Assembly: GCA_964396385.1 (NCBI GenBank)
Contig: CAYNFH010000091.1
Coordinates: 1 to 23,958 of the forward strand
Source of the DNA: CAYNFH01 sp964396385
GTDB lineage: Bacteria; Armatimonadota; Chthonomonadetes; Chthonomonadales; CAJBBX01
Length of the DNA stretch: 23,958 bases
Direction of reading: 5' to 3'
Both the position numbers and the translations under genes were made by a program. Below the pieces are notes generated by a model. It did no database searches. It was not told the DNA's origin and saw only the letters and a program-made list of their open reading frames with translations. Of this stretch, positions 6,752 to 13,895 are shown piece by piece; the stretch's first letter is position 1; every line of letters starts with the position of its first letter.

Positions 6752-7485
6752 CACGGCTGTCCCAACCCGGAGTAGTACGCCTCCACCGCCTCGAAGTCCA
6801 CGGTCGCGTCCGGCGCCATGCCCAGCCGGTCGTAGTGGCGGCGGCGAGCGCGCATGTCCGCCAGCAGTACGGAGCGGGCGTGGGTCGACACCTCCTCCGC
6901 CACCTCCAGCGGCACTACAACGACGCCGTCATCGTCGCAGCCCACGATGTCGCCGGGCCGCACCTGCACGCCGCCGCACCCGATCTTCGTCTGCACGTCC
7001 GCCACCTCGATGCGGCCCGGGATAATAGTCCTTCCCCGCGCCCTGGCGCAGATGGGGGTCTTCTGGAGGGCCACCTCCCGCGTGTCCCGGCAGTGGCCGT
7101 CCGTCACAATTCCCACGGCCCCGCTCGCCACTGCATTCAGGCTGTTTTCGGAGCCCCAGAACCCTACCTCGCGGGCCCCACCGCTGTCCGTGACGATGAC
7201 CGTGCCGGGGCGGATCTGGTCGTTGAACCGGGGGTGCGCCACCCGCGCGAACCAGGCGCCGTGCGCCCCCACGATTTCCTCCGTGGTGGAGAGCTTCCAC
7301 ATGGGGCGGTTTGCGGGCACGCACCGCACCGTGAGCGCCGCGCCCCAGAACTTCATTCCCAGCCATAGAGGCCGGACCTCCTGCGACATCAGGGTGAGGT
7401 CGAAGTACCCGATCCCGTCCAGCGCGTCGCACACGTCCGCCACCCGCAGCGGCTGGTACCACTTGCATAGCTCAAACGAGTCCAT
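6751..7485 (-). CDS. RraA-like protein (HMG/CHA aldolase or decarboxylase type)
   Basis: The 244-residue protein carries the RraA/dimethylmenaquinone methyltransferase-like fold. It has VADVCDALDGIG near the start, PGTVIVTDSGG, then GSENSLNAVASGAVGIVTDG, with the metal/substrate motif HCRDTREV (Arg-Asp). VRPGDIVGCDDDGVVVVP follows. Relatives cleave 4-hydroxy-4-methyl-2-oxoglutarate or decarboxylate oxaloacetate, and others are RNase E regulators. In an operon with a dehydratase and a dehydrogenase, a retro-aldol or decarboxylase step is the most natural role. Its ATG lies inside the 3' end of the aminotransferase gene (14-nt overlap). It is longer than RraA itself (about 160 residues) but fits the aldolase-type family. 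Confidence 0.85.
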   Translation of the reverse strand: MDSFELCKWYQPLRVADVCDALDGIGYFDLTLMSQEVRPLWLGMKFWGAALTVRCVPANRPMWKLSTTEEIVGAHGAWFARVAHPRFNDQIRPGTVIVTDSGGAREVGFWGSENSLNAVASGAVGIVTDGHCRDTREVALQKTPICARARGRTIIPGRIEVADVQTKIGCGGVQVRPGDIVGCDDDGVVVVPLEVAEEVSTHARSVLLADMRARRRHYDRLGMAPDATVDFEAVEAYYSGLGQP

Positions 7486-8824
7486 GACATACCTCCGCTG
7501 TAATCTCCAGCGTTTGGTCGATGTCCGCCTCGGTATGCGCCCCAGAGATGGATCCCTGCTTCGTGGCGAGCGGGAAGTGGTACACGGCGCGGTCGATGAG
7601 GGCGCGGCGGTACCTCAGGTCGAAGTCCATGTCGTCGTGCTCCGCGATGTCGTGCCAGTCCCGCGGCGCATGATCCATGAAGTAGGCGCAGAACGCCGAC
7701 CCCTGCCGCGCCACCGTGGCGGTGATACCGCGCTCCTGGAAGAGGCGGTTTAGCCCCGCCTCCATCCGCGCGCCCAGCGCCTCCAGCCGGGGATAGAGCG
7801 TGTCCCGCTCGCGCAGGAGCCGCTCCATGGTGGCGATGGTGGCTGCCATGGTGAGTGGGTGGCCGTTGTAGGTGCCGGAGATCATCACGCGCTGTTGCGG
7901 GTCCGGATGGTCGAAGAGGTCCATGATGTCCGACCGCCCCCCAATGGCTCCCATGGGGTACCCGTTCGCGATGGCCTTGCCGAACACCGTGAGGTCCGGC
8001 GTCACCTGGGCGATCGACTGGTACCCGCCCAGCGCGTGGCGGAACCCGGTCTTCACCTCGTCCAGCACGAAGACCACGCCGTGCCTGTTACACAGCTCCC
8101 GGAGCCCCTGCAGATAGCCGTGCTCCGGCTTGACCATGCCGATGTTCTGGAGGATAGGCTCGGTCAACAGGCACGCCACGGGGTAGCTCCGGAAAGCCCA
8201 CTCCACCGATTCCAGGTCGTTGAAATTGACCACGTGGACGTGCTGTTCCACGCCCGGACGCATGCCAGCGGAGAGGCCGCGGAACGGATACTCGCCGCGG
8301 CTCACCCGGGGGCCGACGTGCTCCAGGGGCGTCATGACGTTGCAGGCGACCTCGTCGTGCCAGCCATTGTAGCCGCCCTGCATCACCACGATATCGGTCT
8401 TGCGGGTGTAGGCGCGGGAGAGCCGGATGGCGTGGTATGTTGCCTCCGAGCCGGTGGTGGCGAACTGCGCCTTCTCCACGGAGGGTACGCACTCCGCCAG
8501 CAGCTCCGCTGCGCGACCTTCCCACGGTGTCGCGCCGGAGCCGGCCAGCGTCCAGCCCTCTTCGATAGCGCGCTTCACCGCCCCGTCCACCTCCGCGTCC
8601 GCATGTCCCAGCAAGTAGGGCGCGAACCCGGCATGGTAGTCGATATACCGGCTGCCGTCGGCATCCCACAGGTACGCTCCCTGCCCACGCACGAAGGCGA
8701 TCTCCGGCTCGACCTTGCGGTTGAGCGAAACCATCCCTCCCGGAATGAAGCGCCGGTTGCGCTCAAAAACCGCGGCTGACTTGGGTCTGTTTATCCGATC
8801 ACCTCGCAGATCGCGTTCCGGCAC
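7472..8824 (-). CDS. Glutamate-1-semialdehyde 2,1-aminomutase-like class III aminotransferase
   Basis: The core is a class III PLP aminotransferase close to HemL: AVFERNRRFIPGGMVSLNR, then TTGSEATYHAIRLSRAYTR, LDEVKTGFR (PLP-contacting Asp) and FGKAIANGYPMGAIGG with the Schiff-base Lys. It differs from true HemL around the gate loop, so a different amino-acid or sugar-acid substrate is likely. The start is uncertain. GTG 8824 is the nearest standard codon but has no spaced ribosome site and overlaps the ceramidase-like gene by 34 nt. An ATA at 8794 sits behind GAGGTGAT, overlaps the previous TAA as ATAA and gives the expected N-terminus at about 440 residues. The 3' end overlaps the RraA-like gene. 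Confidence 0.85.
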   Translation of the reverse strand: MPERDLRGDRINRPKSAAVFERNRRFIPGGMVSLNRKVEPEIAFVRGQGAYLWDADGSRYIDYHAGFAPYLLGHADAEVDGAVKRAIEEGWTLAGSGATPWEGRAAELLAECVPSVEKAQFATTGSEATYHAIRLSRAYTRKTDIVVMQGGYNGWHDEVACNVMTPLEHVGPRVSRGEYPFRGLSAGMRPGVEQHVHVVNFNDLESVEWAFRSYPVACLLTEPILQNIGMVKPEHGYLQGLRELCNRHGVVFVLDEVKTGFRHALGGYQSIAQVTPDLTVFGKAIANGYPMGAIGGRSDIMDLFDHPDPQQRVMISGTYNGHPLTMAATIATMERLLRERDTLYPRLEALGARMEAGLNRLFQERGITATVARQGSAFCAYFMDHAPRDWHDIAEHDDMDFDLRYRRALIDRAVYHFPLATKQGSISGAHTEADIDQTLEITAEVCHGLV

Positions 8825-10251
8825 GCCTCGATCACGCGTTCCAGGCTGCCCTGGGCGAAGGGGGTTTGCCATACGGCGTAGAGGTCCTCGCCATAGAGCT
8901 CCGCGGGCGGAAGGTAGCCGTACCAGCCGTTCGCCACGTTCATGCAGATAATAGCCTGGTCCGGGAAGGCAGCGCGCAGCTCGACCTGCAGCCGCGAGTA
9001 GGCCTCGCCCGGCACCCCGATGAAGACGGCATCGCCCACGCGCCAGATCCAGATCGGCAGCGACAGCGACTCGCCGTCGCCCACGGACCGCCGCACCTGC
9101 CGATTGCGTACCAGGCGCTCGCGGTGCCATCTGTCGGTCGATGCCGCCATCTGGGCGTCCAGCTCCGGTAGCGAAGGCAGCGGCTTGATCGGCAGGTCAA
9201 CTTCGATCATCCGGGCGTCCAGGACCTTAGGAGGCTCCGCCGGTACCTGCTCCCACCGGGCCAGAGGTGCGCCGGACTCCTGAACACCCCGGTAGGCGAG
9301 TCCCGTTCCGGGCGGGAGCATCTCCTCCAGGGCCGAGACCGCGGCGAACCCGAGGCTGCGTCCGTGCGCGTCCGCAACGGCCGGATCCTTCACGTAACCC
9401 TCCCTGGGCGCGAGCTCGCCGGAAGCTCCCTGCAAAAATAGGCATGGCGCGCCGTCCGCATGTTCTTCGACTACGTCTCTCATGGCCCCCACAAAGTCAG
9501 GCGAGATGAGGCGGTTCTGCCAGGCGAGGGTGGTTGGGTGGCAGGCGTAGTTGACCAGGGTGGCTGCGGGTGTGCCGTCCTCCGCCGTCACACGGCCTAC
9601 CAGCAGCGTCTGATCCGCCGGGCAGCCGGAGCCATAACCGCACAGGAACCGGCCGCCTGCCGGGTCCGGCAGGTCACGGTTCTGGGCCAGGCTGCATACG
9701 TCCGCGCCCCAGGTGAGCGTAGCGGGCTCAGCCGCCTCCAGCGCCCAGCGCGCCACGTCGGCAAGCGCTTCCCGCAGCCACTCGAGGTAGTCGAGCACCA
9801 GGTGACCTCCGGGCCTTTCTTCGTCGTCTCGGCATAGGGAAGGGCCAGAGTGCGTGTGGGAGAGGCAGAGCAGCAGGCGGTCAGGCTCCAGATCGAGCGC
9901 ATCAAGGACCGCGCCGCGTATGTACCACTCGTCCTGCGGCGTCCGCCACCAGCCCAGGTCCGCCGCGATGAGCACGAGCGGCGGGGAGGAGTCGTAAGTC
10001 GCGAGTCGTGAGTCGTGAGACCGGACTCGGAAGTTGCCAGCTTGCCCGCTCACCGGCTCGCCCGCTCCGACTTCCGTCTGCGAAGAGATGAGCGCTATCG
10101 CCGTTGCGGTGAGCGGCCGGTGGATTCCCGTCGCGGTGTCGTGCCTGGCCGCGCCCCAGTTACGCGCATAGATGCCGTCCGGCGGCGTAATGTCTTCCCG
10201 CGCCACGCCGATGCGGCCGGCAAAGGAGGGCTCCCGAAAGGCGAGGCCCAT
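8791..10251 (-). CDS. Neutral/alkaline ceramidase-like hydrolase with a repeat insertion
   Basis: The 486-residue protein has the N-terminal pattern of the neutral non-lysosomal ceramidase-like family: IGVAREDITPPDGIYARNWG, then GIHRPLTATAIAL. The zinc motif is SHTHSGPS (His132, His134). LVNYACHPTTL follows with another His ligand, then FLQGASGELAP in place of the usual nucleophile loop, GVPGEAYSRLQ and NVANGWYGYLPP. Family enzymes hydrolyse N-acyl bonds, but many short bacterial members are uncharacterised and lack the C-terminal Ig-like domain, as here. No signal peptide is apparent. Residues about 56-89 are an insertion made of short tandem DNA repeats (see the repeat feature). ATG 10251 follows the TGA of the SDR gene directly (TGAATG), so expression is coupled. 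Confidence 0.85.
   Translation of the reverse strand: MGLAFREPSFAGRIGVAREDITPPDGIYARNWGAARHDTATGIHRPLTATAIALISSQTEVGAGEPVSGQAGNFRVRSHDSRLATYDSSPPLVLIAADLGWWRTPQDEWYIRGAVLDALDLEPDRLLLCLSHTHSGPSLCRDDEERPGGHLVLDYLEWLREALADVARWALEAAEPATLTWGADVCSLAQNRDLPDPAGGRFLCGYGSGCPADQTLLVGRVTAEDGTPAATLVNYACHPTTLAWQNRLISPDFVGAMRDVVEEHADGAPCLFLQGASGELAPREGYVKDPAVADAHGRSLGFAAVSALEEMLPPGTGLAYRGVQESGAPLARWEQVPAEPPKVLDARMIEVDLPIKPLPSLPELDAQMAASTDRWHRERLVRNRQVRRSVGDGESLSLPIWIWRVGDAVFIGVPGEAYSRLQVELRAAFPDQAIICMNVANGWYGYLPPAELYGEDLYAVWQTPFAQGSLERVIEACRNAICEVIG
9990..10080. repeat. Short tandem repeats inside the ceramidase-like coding sequence
   Basis: Four heptamers AGTCGTA, AGTCGCG, AGTCGTG, AGTCGTG (9990-10017) are followed by four octamers GCCAGCTT, GCCCGCTC, ACCGGCTC, GCCCGCTC (10036-10067), with CGGACTCGG and CCGACTTCCG at the joins. 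The stretch encodes residues about 57-88 of the hydrolase in frame, including RSHDSRLATYDSS. The flanking family sequence (TATAIAL and PPLVLIAADLGWW) would be nearly continuous without it. Confidence 0.75.
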
Positions 10252-11016
10252 TCACTCCGCTCCGCGACCGGAGAGCAGGGACATTCCGCCGTCCATCAGC
10301 AGTACGCTGCCGGTCATCTGCCGGTTGGCCGGGTCGCAGAGGTGGGCTACCTGCAGCGCGACCTCCTCCGGTTCGGTGGGGTAGCCGACTGGAATCTGCT
10401 CCAGGTCCCGCTCCCTGCGCTCCGGCTGGTCCCTCCAGACCTTGGCGGACAGCCCGGCGTTTACCTTGCCCGGCGCCACCTCGTTGACGCGGATACCGTA
10501 GGGGGCAAGCTCCATGGCCATGCACCGGCAGAGCATGCGCAGGCCCGCCTTGGCCACGCAGTACGTGGGGATGTGGACGTGCACCGCGTGGGCGGCCCAG
10601 CTCCCGATGAACACGATCCGCCCCGCGCCGCCATGCTCTATCTGCCGGAGCGCTCCGGCCTGCGCCAGGTAGAACGCGCCGCTCAGGTTGATGCTCAGCT
10701 CCCGGTCCCACTGCTCCGGCGTCAGCGCGCGCGTGTCCGCCAGCGTTGCGATCGCCGCGTTCGGGATGATGAGGTCCGGCACGCCCAGGTCCTCTTCCAC
10801 GCGAGCAACCCACTCCCGTACCGCTGCGGAATCCGACACGTCTACTCTGTCGTAGCGCGCCTTCCGCCCCAGCCGGCGCAGCTCCTCCAGCAGTGGCTCC
10901 GCCTCGGCATCCTCCCGTACGTCGCCCAGCGCAACGTCGGCGCCGCGCCGCGCCAACTCAAGCGCAATCGCGCTGCCTATGTCACCAATGCCGCCGCTGA
11001 TGATCGCAACACTCAT
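10252..11016 (-). CDS. Short-chain dehydrogenase/reductase (SDR)
   Basis: A 254-residue classical SDR. The nucleotide-binding glycine motif is SGGIGDIG at residues 7-14, with DVRED after strand 2, IIPNAAIA (NAG-type motif) and Asn110. The catalytic set is Ser139, Tyr152 and Lys156 (YCVAK). The C-terminus has IRVNEVAPGKVNAG and GSVLLMDGGMS. It would oxidise or reduce a hydroxyl or keto group with NAD(P)H in the cytosol. The Asp after strand 2 (GDV) hints at NAD preference. It starts four bases after the TAG of the dehydratase-like gene without its own strong ribosome site, indicating coupling. Substrate unknown; a sugar-acid intermediate is likely from context. Confidence 0.92.
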   Translation of the reverse strand: MSVAIISGGIGDIGSAIALELARRGADVALGDVREDAEAEPLLEELRRLGRKARYDRVDVSDSAAVREWVARVEEDLGVPDLIIPNAAIATLADTRALTPEQWDRELSINLSGAFYLAQAGALRQIEHGGAGRIVFIGSWAAHAVHVHIPTYCVAKAGLRMLCRCMAMELAPYGIRVNEVAPGKVNAGLSAKVWRDQPERRERDLEQIPVGYPTEPEEVALQVAHLCDPANRQMTGSVLLMDGGMSLLSGRGAE

Positions 11017-11020
11017 CTAG

Positions 11021-12199
11021 CTACCAATCGCCGACGCTACCGTCTGAGTAGAAGGTGCGCATGGGGACTTCGGGCACGAAGGGGTGTTTGGCGACCTCCT
11101 TCTCATTGATCTCGATCCCCAGACCGGGACTGCTGCCGGGCCGGACGACGCGGCCTTCCTCCTCCACGGTGAAGCACTCCCTACAGACGTCCTGCCGCCA
11201 TGGCACGTCCAGGTGCACCGCCTCGCAAATGATGTAGGAGGGAGTGGCGAAGCCCAGCTCCAGCGATGCGGCCGTGCTCACCGGCCCCTGGGGATTGTGC
11301 GGCGCGAGGGAGACGCGATACGCCTCCGCAAGGGCGGCGATTCGCCGCGCCTCCGAGAGACCGCCGCAGTGGGTGATGTCCGGCTGGATCACGCTGCACG
11401 CGCGCTCCTCCAGCAGCTCACGGAATGCGTGGATGCCCACCAGCCGCTCGCCGGTCGCAATGGGCGTGCTCACCGCCCGCTGGATGAGCGCGATGTCCTG
11501 CACCGTTTCCGGCCAGCAAGGCTCCTCAAACCAGTAAAGCCCGTACGGCTCCAGCGCCTTGGCGAAGAGGTGCCCCATGCGCGGCGACGGGCGGGCGTGA
11601 CAGTCCACCATGATGTCTACCGCCTCGCCCACCGCCTCCCGCATGGCGCGCACACACGCCTCCGCGTACCGGATGGGGCGCAGGCCCTCCAGCGGCATGG
11701 TCTCCGGCACCGCCATCGTCTTGAACGCGGTAAATCCCTCTGCGACGGCCTGCCGCGCCAGCTCCGCGAACCGCTGGGCATCCGCCGGGGAGGTCTGGTA
11801 GAAGTCCTCCATCTTGCCGCCACCCAGGTGCGCGTACAGCCGAACGTAGTCCCGCACCGGCCCGCCCCAGAGCCTGTGGCACGGCACCCCGTGGACCTTG
11901 CCCAGGATGTCCCAGAGCGCCACGTCGATCCCGCTTAGCGCCGTCCCTCGCACGATGTTGTTGCCGTGCCAGAAGTGCTGGCGGTACATCATCTGCCACA
12001 GGTACTCGATGCGCGTGGGGTCCTCGCCGATGAGCAGCGGGGCGATGTCCTCGATGGCGCCGACCACGGAGCGCGTGTGCCACTCCAGCGTCGCCTCGCC
12101 CCAGCCCCACAGCCCAGGCTGATCGGTGAGCACCTGGACGAAGATCCAGTTGCGCATCCGCGCGTGACAGACCAGCGGCTTGATGGCGGTGATCTTCAC
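11021..12199 (-). CDS. Mandelate racemase/enolase superfamily protein, D-galactonate dehydratase-like
   Basis: The 392-residue protein starts at GTG 12199 (MKITAIKPLV). It has the enolase-superfamily capping domain (GWGEATLEW; IDVALWDILGK at 91-101) and barrel. Metal ligands are Asp199, Glu225 (WFEEP) and Glu251 (ATGERL). Asp199-x-His201 in VDCHARPSP and His301 in PHNPQGPVSTAASLELGFATPSY match the acid/base His pair of D-galactonate dehydratase (DgoD), and length fits the family. It would dehydrate a sugar acid to a 2-keto-3-deoxy acid in the cytosol. It heads the tight minus-strand operon with SDR, hydrolase, aminotransferase, RraA-like and PPC genes. The exact sugar acid cannot be assigned, since DgoD-like sequences cover several specificities. 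Confidence 0.88.
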   Translation of the reverse strand: MKITAIKPLVCHARMRNWIFVQVLTDQPGLWGWGEATLEWHTRSVVGAIEDIAPLLIGEDPTRIEYLWQMMYRQHFWHGNNIVRGTALSGIDVALWDILGKVHGVPCHRLWGGPVRDYVRLYAHLGGGKMEDFYQTSPADAQRFAELARQAVAEGFTAFKTMAVPETMPLEGLRPIRYAEACVRAMREAVGEAVDIMVDCHARPSPRMGHLFAKALEPYGLYWFEEPCWPETVQDIALIQRAVSTPIATGERLVGIHAFRELLEERACSVIQPDITHCGGLSEARRIAALAEAYRVSLAPHNPQGPVSTAASLELGFATPSYIICEAVHLDVPWRQDVCRECFTVEEEGRVVRPGSSPGLGIEINEKEVAKHPFVPEVPMRTFYSDGSVGDW

Positions 12200-12210
12200 C
12201 TGCTATCCCA

Positions 12211-12300
12211 CGGCGGGGGCCCTGCGGTTGAAACCGCGGGCTACGCAAAGCGCAAAGTCGGCCTGCGCCGACTGCGGAATCGGCTCACGCGACTGCACGG
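12211..12300. repeat. Dispersed palindromic element (GGTTGAAACCGC type)
   Basis: Two hairpins lie side by side: GCGGTT-GA-AACCGC (12224-12237) and AGTCGGC-CTGC-GCCGACT (12256-12273). CGGAATC follows at 12275-12281 and an ACTGC/GATTC mirrored end runs to about 12300. This layout (GTTGAAACCGCGGGCTAC, then a GC-rich palindrome) resembles a dispersed repeat I recognise from many environmental bacterial genomes. It lies in the gap between the dehydratase start and the VOC stop and extends into the VOC C-terminus. Confidence 0.7.
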
Positions 12301-12758
12301 GATTCGCGCTTTTTCTCCAGCAGCTCCAGGGTGAGGCCCAGCGGCTGCTCGGCGTCGAAGTAGGCGTACTGGCCCTCTCCCATGTCGCCGCGCTGCACCA
12401 TGGGGATGCCGTGGTCCTTGAGGAAGTCCACGCTGCGCTGCATGCCTTCCACCCAGAACGCGATGTGGTGCACGCCCTCGCCCTTTCGGTCCAGCGCCTC
12501 CTGCCAGGTGCTGTTGCCGCCCATCGGCTCGATCAGCTCGAGCTGCACCTGGCCCAGGTTGAAGAAGGCCAGCTTCGCCTGCGCGTTGGAGGGCTGGCCC
12601 TGGTAGGTCATGTTCACGTCGTTGCCGGGCTGCGTGATGATGACATTGGGGACCGGCAGGCCGAGGATATCGGAGTATCGTTTCGCGGCCTCCTCGATGT
12701 TGTGTACGACCACGGCAATCTGGGCCACCGTCGTACTGCCCAGGTGAGAATCACCCAT
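12285..12758 (-). CDS. VOC (glyoxalase/methylmalonyl-CoA epimerase-like) family protein
   Basis: A 157-residue protein with paired beta-alpha-beta-beta-beta modules. The first is VAQIAVVVHNIEEAAKRYSDILGLP, with FFNLGQVQLELIEPMGG at its end. The second is GVHHIAFWVEGMQRSVDFLKDHG, with AYFDAEQPLGLTLELLE. Metal positions are Glu59-type (LELIEP), His (GVHHIAF) and Glu (LTLELLE). The first position is Gln (AQIAV) instead of the His of methylmalonyl-CoA epimerase, so specificity differs. ATG 12758 has a strong AAAGGAG site. The C-terminal KKRESRAVA is encoded in the dispersed repeat. The substrate is not predictable; isomerase or lyase of a small acid is possible. Confidence 0.87.
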   Translation of the reverse strand: MGDSHLGSTTVAQIAVVVHNIEEAAKRYSDILGLPVPNVIITQPGNDVNMTYQGQPSNAQAKLAFFNLGQVQLELIEPMGGNSTWQEALDRKGEGVHHIAFWVEGMQRSVDFLKDHGIPMVQRGDMGEGQYAYFDAEQPLGLTLELLEKKRESRAVA

Positions 12759-12774
12759 GGAAATCTCCTTTCAG

Positions 12775-12833
12775 GGACGGCGGACGGACGACAGGCGCCG
12801 GAAAGATTCCGTCGGTTACCCGTCCTCCGTCAT
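12775..12833. repeat. Inverted heptamer array (GACGGCG type)
   Basis: GGACGGC, GGACGGA and CGACAGG (12775-12795) face CCGTCCT and CCGTCAT (12820-12833). 12776-12787 pairs with 12820-12831 at 11 of 12 positions. GATTCCG lies in the loop at 12805-12811. The repeat unit is the one used at 1970-2032. The TGA stop of the PHP gene (12830-12832) is in the right arm, and the VOC ribosome site lies just to the left. Confidence 0.75.
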
Positions 12834-13738
12834 CCTAGCCAGATGGGATTCGACCATGCGCGGCCGCCGAGCTCATCACGGACGGTAATGCGGAACCAGC
12901 CTCTGTCGCGAAACGGCTTGAGAGGCAGCTCCGCCTCCGTGATGCCGTTCCCGAAGACCGAGGACGAGGCGGAGCCGTACCCGGTGGCGAAGACGCGCGC
13001 GGCAGGGGAGCAGCGGACCCGCACCGCATCGCCGGCGGTTAGCTGCACGTCGTGGATCTGGGGGCCGGTGCTGGAGTAGTATTGGCCCGCCTTCAGGGCC
13101 CCCAGGAGCGGCTGCGGCTCCAGCGCTTCGCTCTTAACGCATACCCAACCGCGGAGGGCGTCGTGCCGGGCCGGGTTGGAGTGCGTATCGTCGGTTGCGC
13201 ACGCGTTGTAACGCAGGCCGCGCATGAGCAGCAGATCCAACATGTACAGGCTGTCCGGCTTGTCGTTATGGTCCACGGAGGTGGCGTTGTACACCTCCAC
13301 GGCGTGGATGGGGCCGAGCGAGCGAACGTCCTGCTCCGTCAGACCGTACCACTGCGGGTGGGCTGCGGCGACGTATGCTCCGGCTTCCAGCGCCCGCGCG
13401 GCGACCTCCGGACCCGTCTCGCCGGGCCGGTAGGGGGCAAAGTCCAGCGGCAGCCCCACGGCGAGGATGTGCCATAGCTGATCCGTGTCCGTTCTGCCCG
13501 TGTGCAGCTCCGCCCCGATGATCGTGGTGAAACCGGTGCGCCGATACGGCTGCGTGTCTGCGAGCGGGTAGCCGTACCGTTCCAGGAAGTGGTCCGTCAG
13601 CGCCAGGAAGTCGTATCCTGCTTCGCGGTACAGCGTGCACACCTGCTCCGGGGAGAGCATGCCATCGCTCAACGTGGAGTGCGTGTGCAGGTTCCCCCGC
13701 CAGAACCGCCCGGGCTTGTCGAATGGGAGACTGTGCAT
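12830..13738 (-). CDS. PHP domain metal-dependent phosphoesterase
   Basis: A 302-residue protein from ATG 13738; the longer in-frame start at 13810 would translate the adjacent repeat (CALCALCGSS) and is rejected. PHP metal ligands are visible: HTHSTLSDG (HxH), LTDHF (Asp-His), GAELHTG (Glu), VAAAHPQW (His) and ATDDTHSNP (DxH). The C-terminal part (about residues 225-302) is a beta-rich region ending GGRAWSNPIWLG, a common appendage. PHP enzymes are trinuclear phosphoesterases acting on phosphate mono- or diesters. The RWRGNLHTHST opening is typical of stand-alone environmental members. There is no clear ribosome binding site: the ACCACAGAG repeat begins nine bases upstream of the ATG. Confidence 0.87.
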   Translation of the reverse strand: MHSLPFDKPGRFWRGNLHTHSTLSDGMLSPEQVCTLYREAGYDFLALTDHFLERYGYPLADTQPYRRTGFTTIIGAELHTGRTDTDQLWHILAVGLPLDFAPYRPGETGPEVAARALEAGAYVAAAHPQWYGLTEQDVRSLGPIHAVEVYNATSVDHNDKPDSLYMLDLLLMRGLRYNACATDDTHSNPARHDALRGWVCVKSEALEPQPLLGALKAGQYYSSTGPQIHDVQLTAGDAVRVRCSPAARVFATGYGSASSSVFGNGITEAELPLKPFRDRGWFRITVRDELGGRAWSNPIWLG

Positions 13739-13747
13739 AGAACTGGA

Positions 13748-13895
13748 ACCACAGAGTGCGCAGAGAGCGCAGAGAAATGCGGACGCGGCGACGCGGCGAA
13801 GGGGCGACACGGCGATTTCGGAATCTGGGCACGCGTCATCCCTTGTGCCCTCGTCGCCTTACCCGAATCTCTGTGTGCTCTGCGTCCTCTGTGGT
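13748..13895. repeat. Inverted 9-mer array (ACCACAGAG type) with inner GGCGACAC octamers
   Basis: Left arm ACCACAGAG, TGCGCAGAG, AGCGCAGAG (13748-13774); right arm CTCTGTGTG, CTCTGCGTC, CTCTGTGGT (13869-13895). The arms pair at 22 of 27 positions. Inside lie four octamers GGCGACGC, GGCGAAGG, GGCGACAC, GGCGATTT (13787-13818) and CGGAATC (13819-13825). The left end sits against the PHP start codon. The right arm is translated as the tail of the MoaD-like protein. ACCACAGAG-type arrays are familiar in many environmental bacterial genomes. Confidence 0.85.

Noticed and set aside
8825..9130. N-terminal extension of the aminotransferase to 9130
   Set aside because: It would overlap over 300 bp of the ceramidase-like gene, whose C-terminal motifs are intact, and the extra residues are Arg/Ala-rich with no similarity to the family.
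10015..11109. 364-codon open frame on the plus strand
   Set aside because: It runs opposite two well-supported enzymes (SDR and ceramidase-like). Its composition is that of an antisense shadow.
13739..13810. Longer PHP protein starting at 13810, with a Cys-rich N-terminus
   Set aside because: The extra residues (FLCALCALCGSS) are a translation of the ACCACAGAG array and do not form a real signal peptide or metal site.
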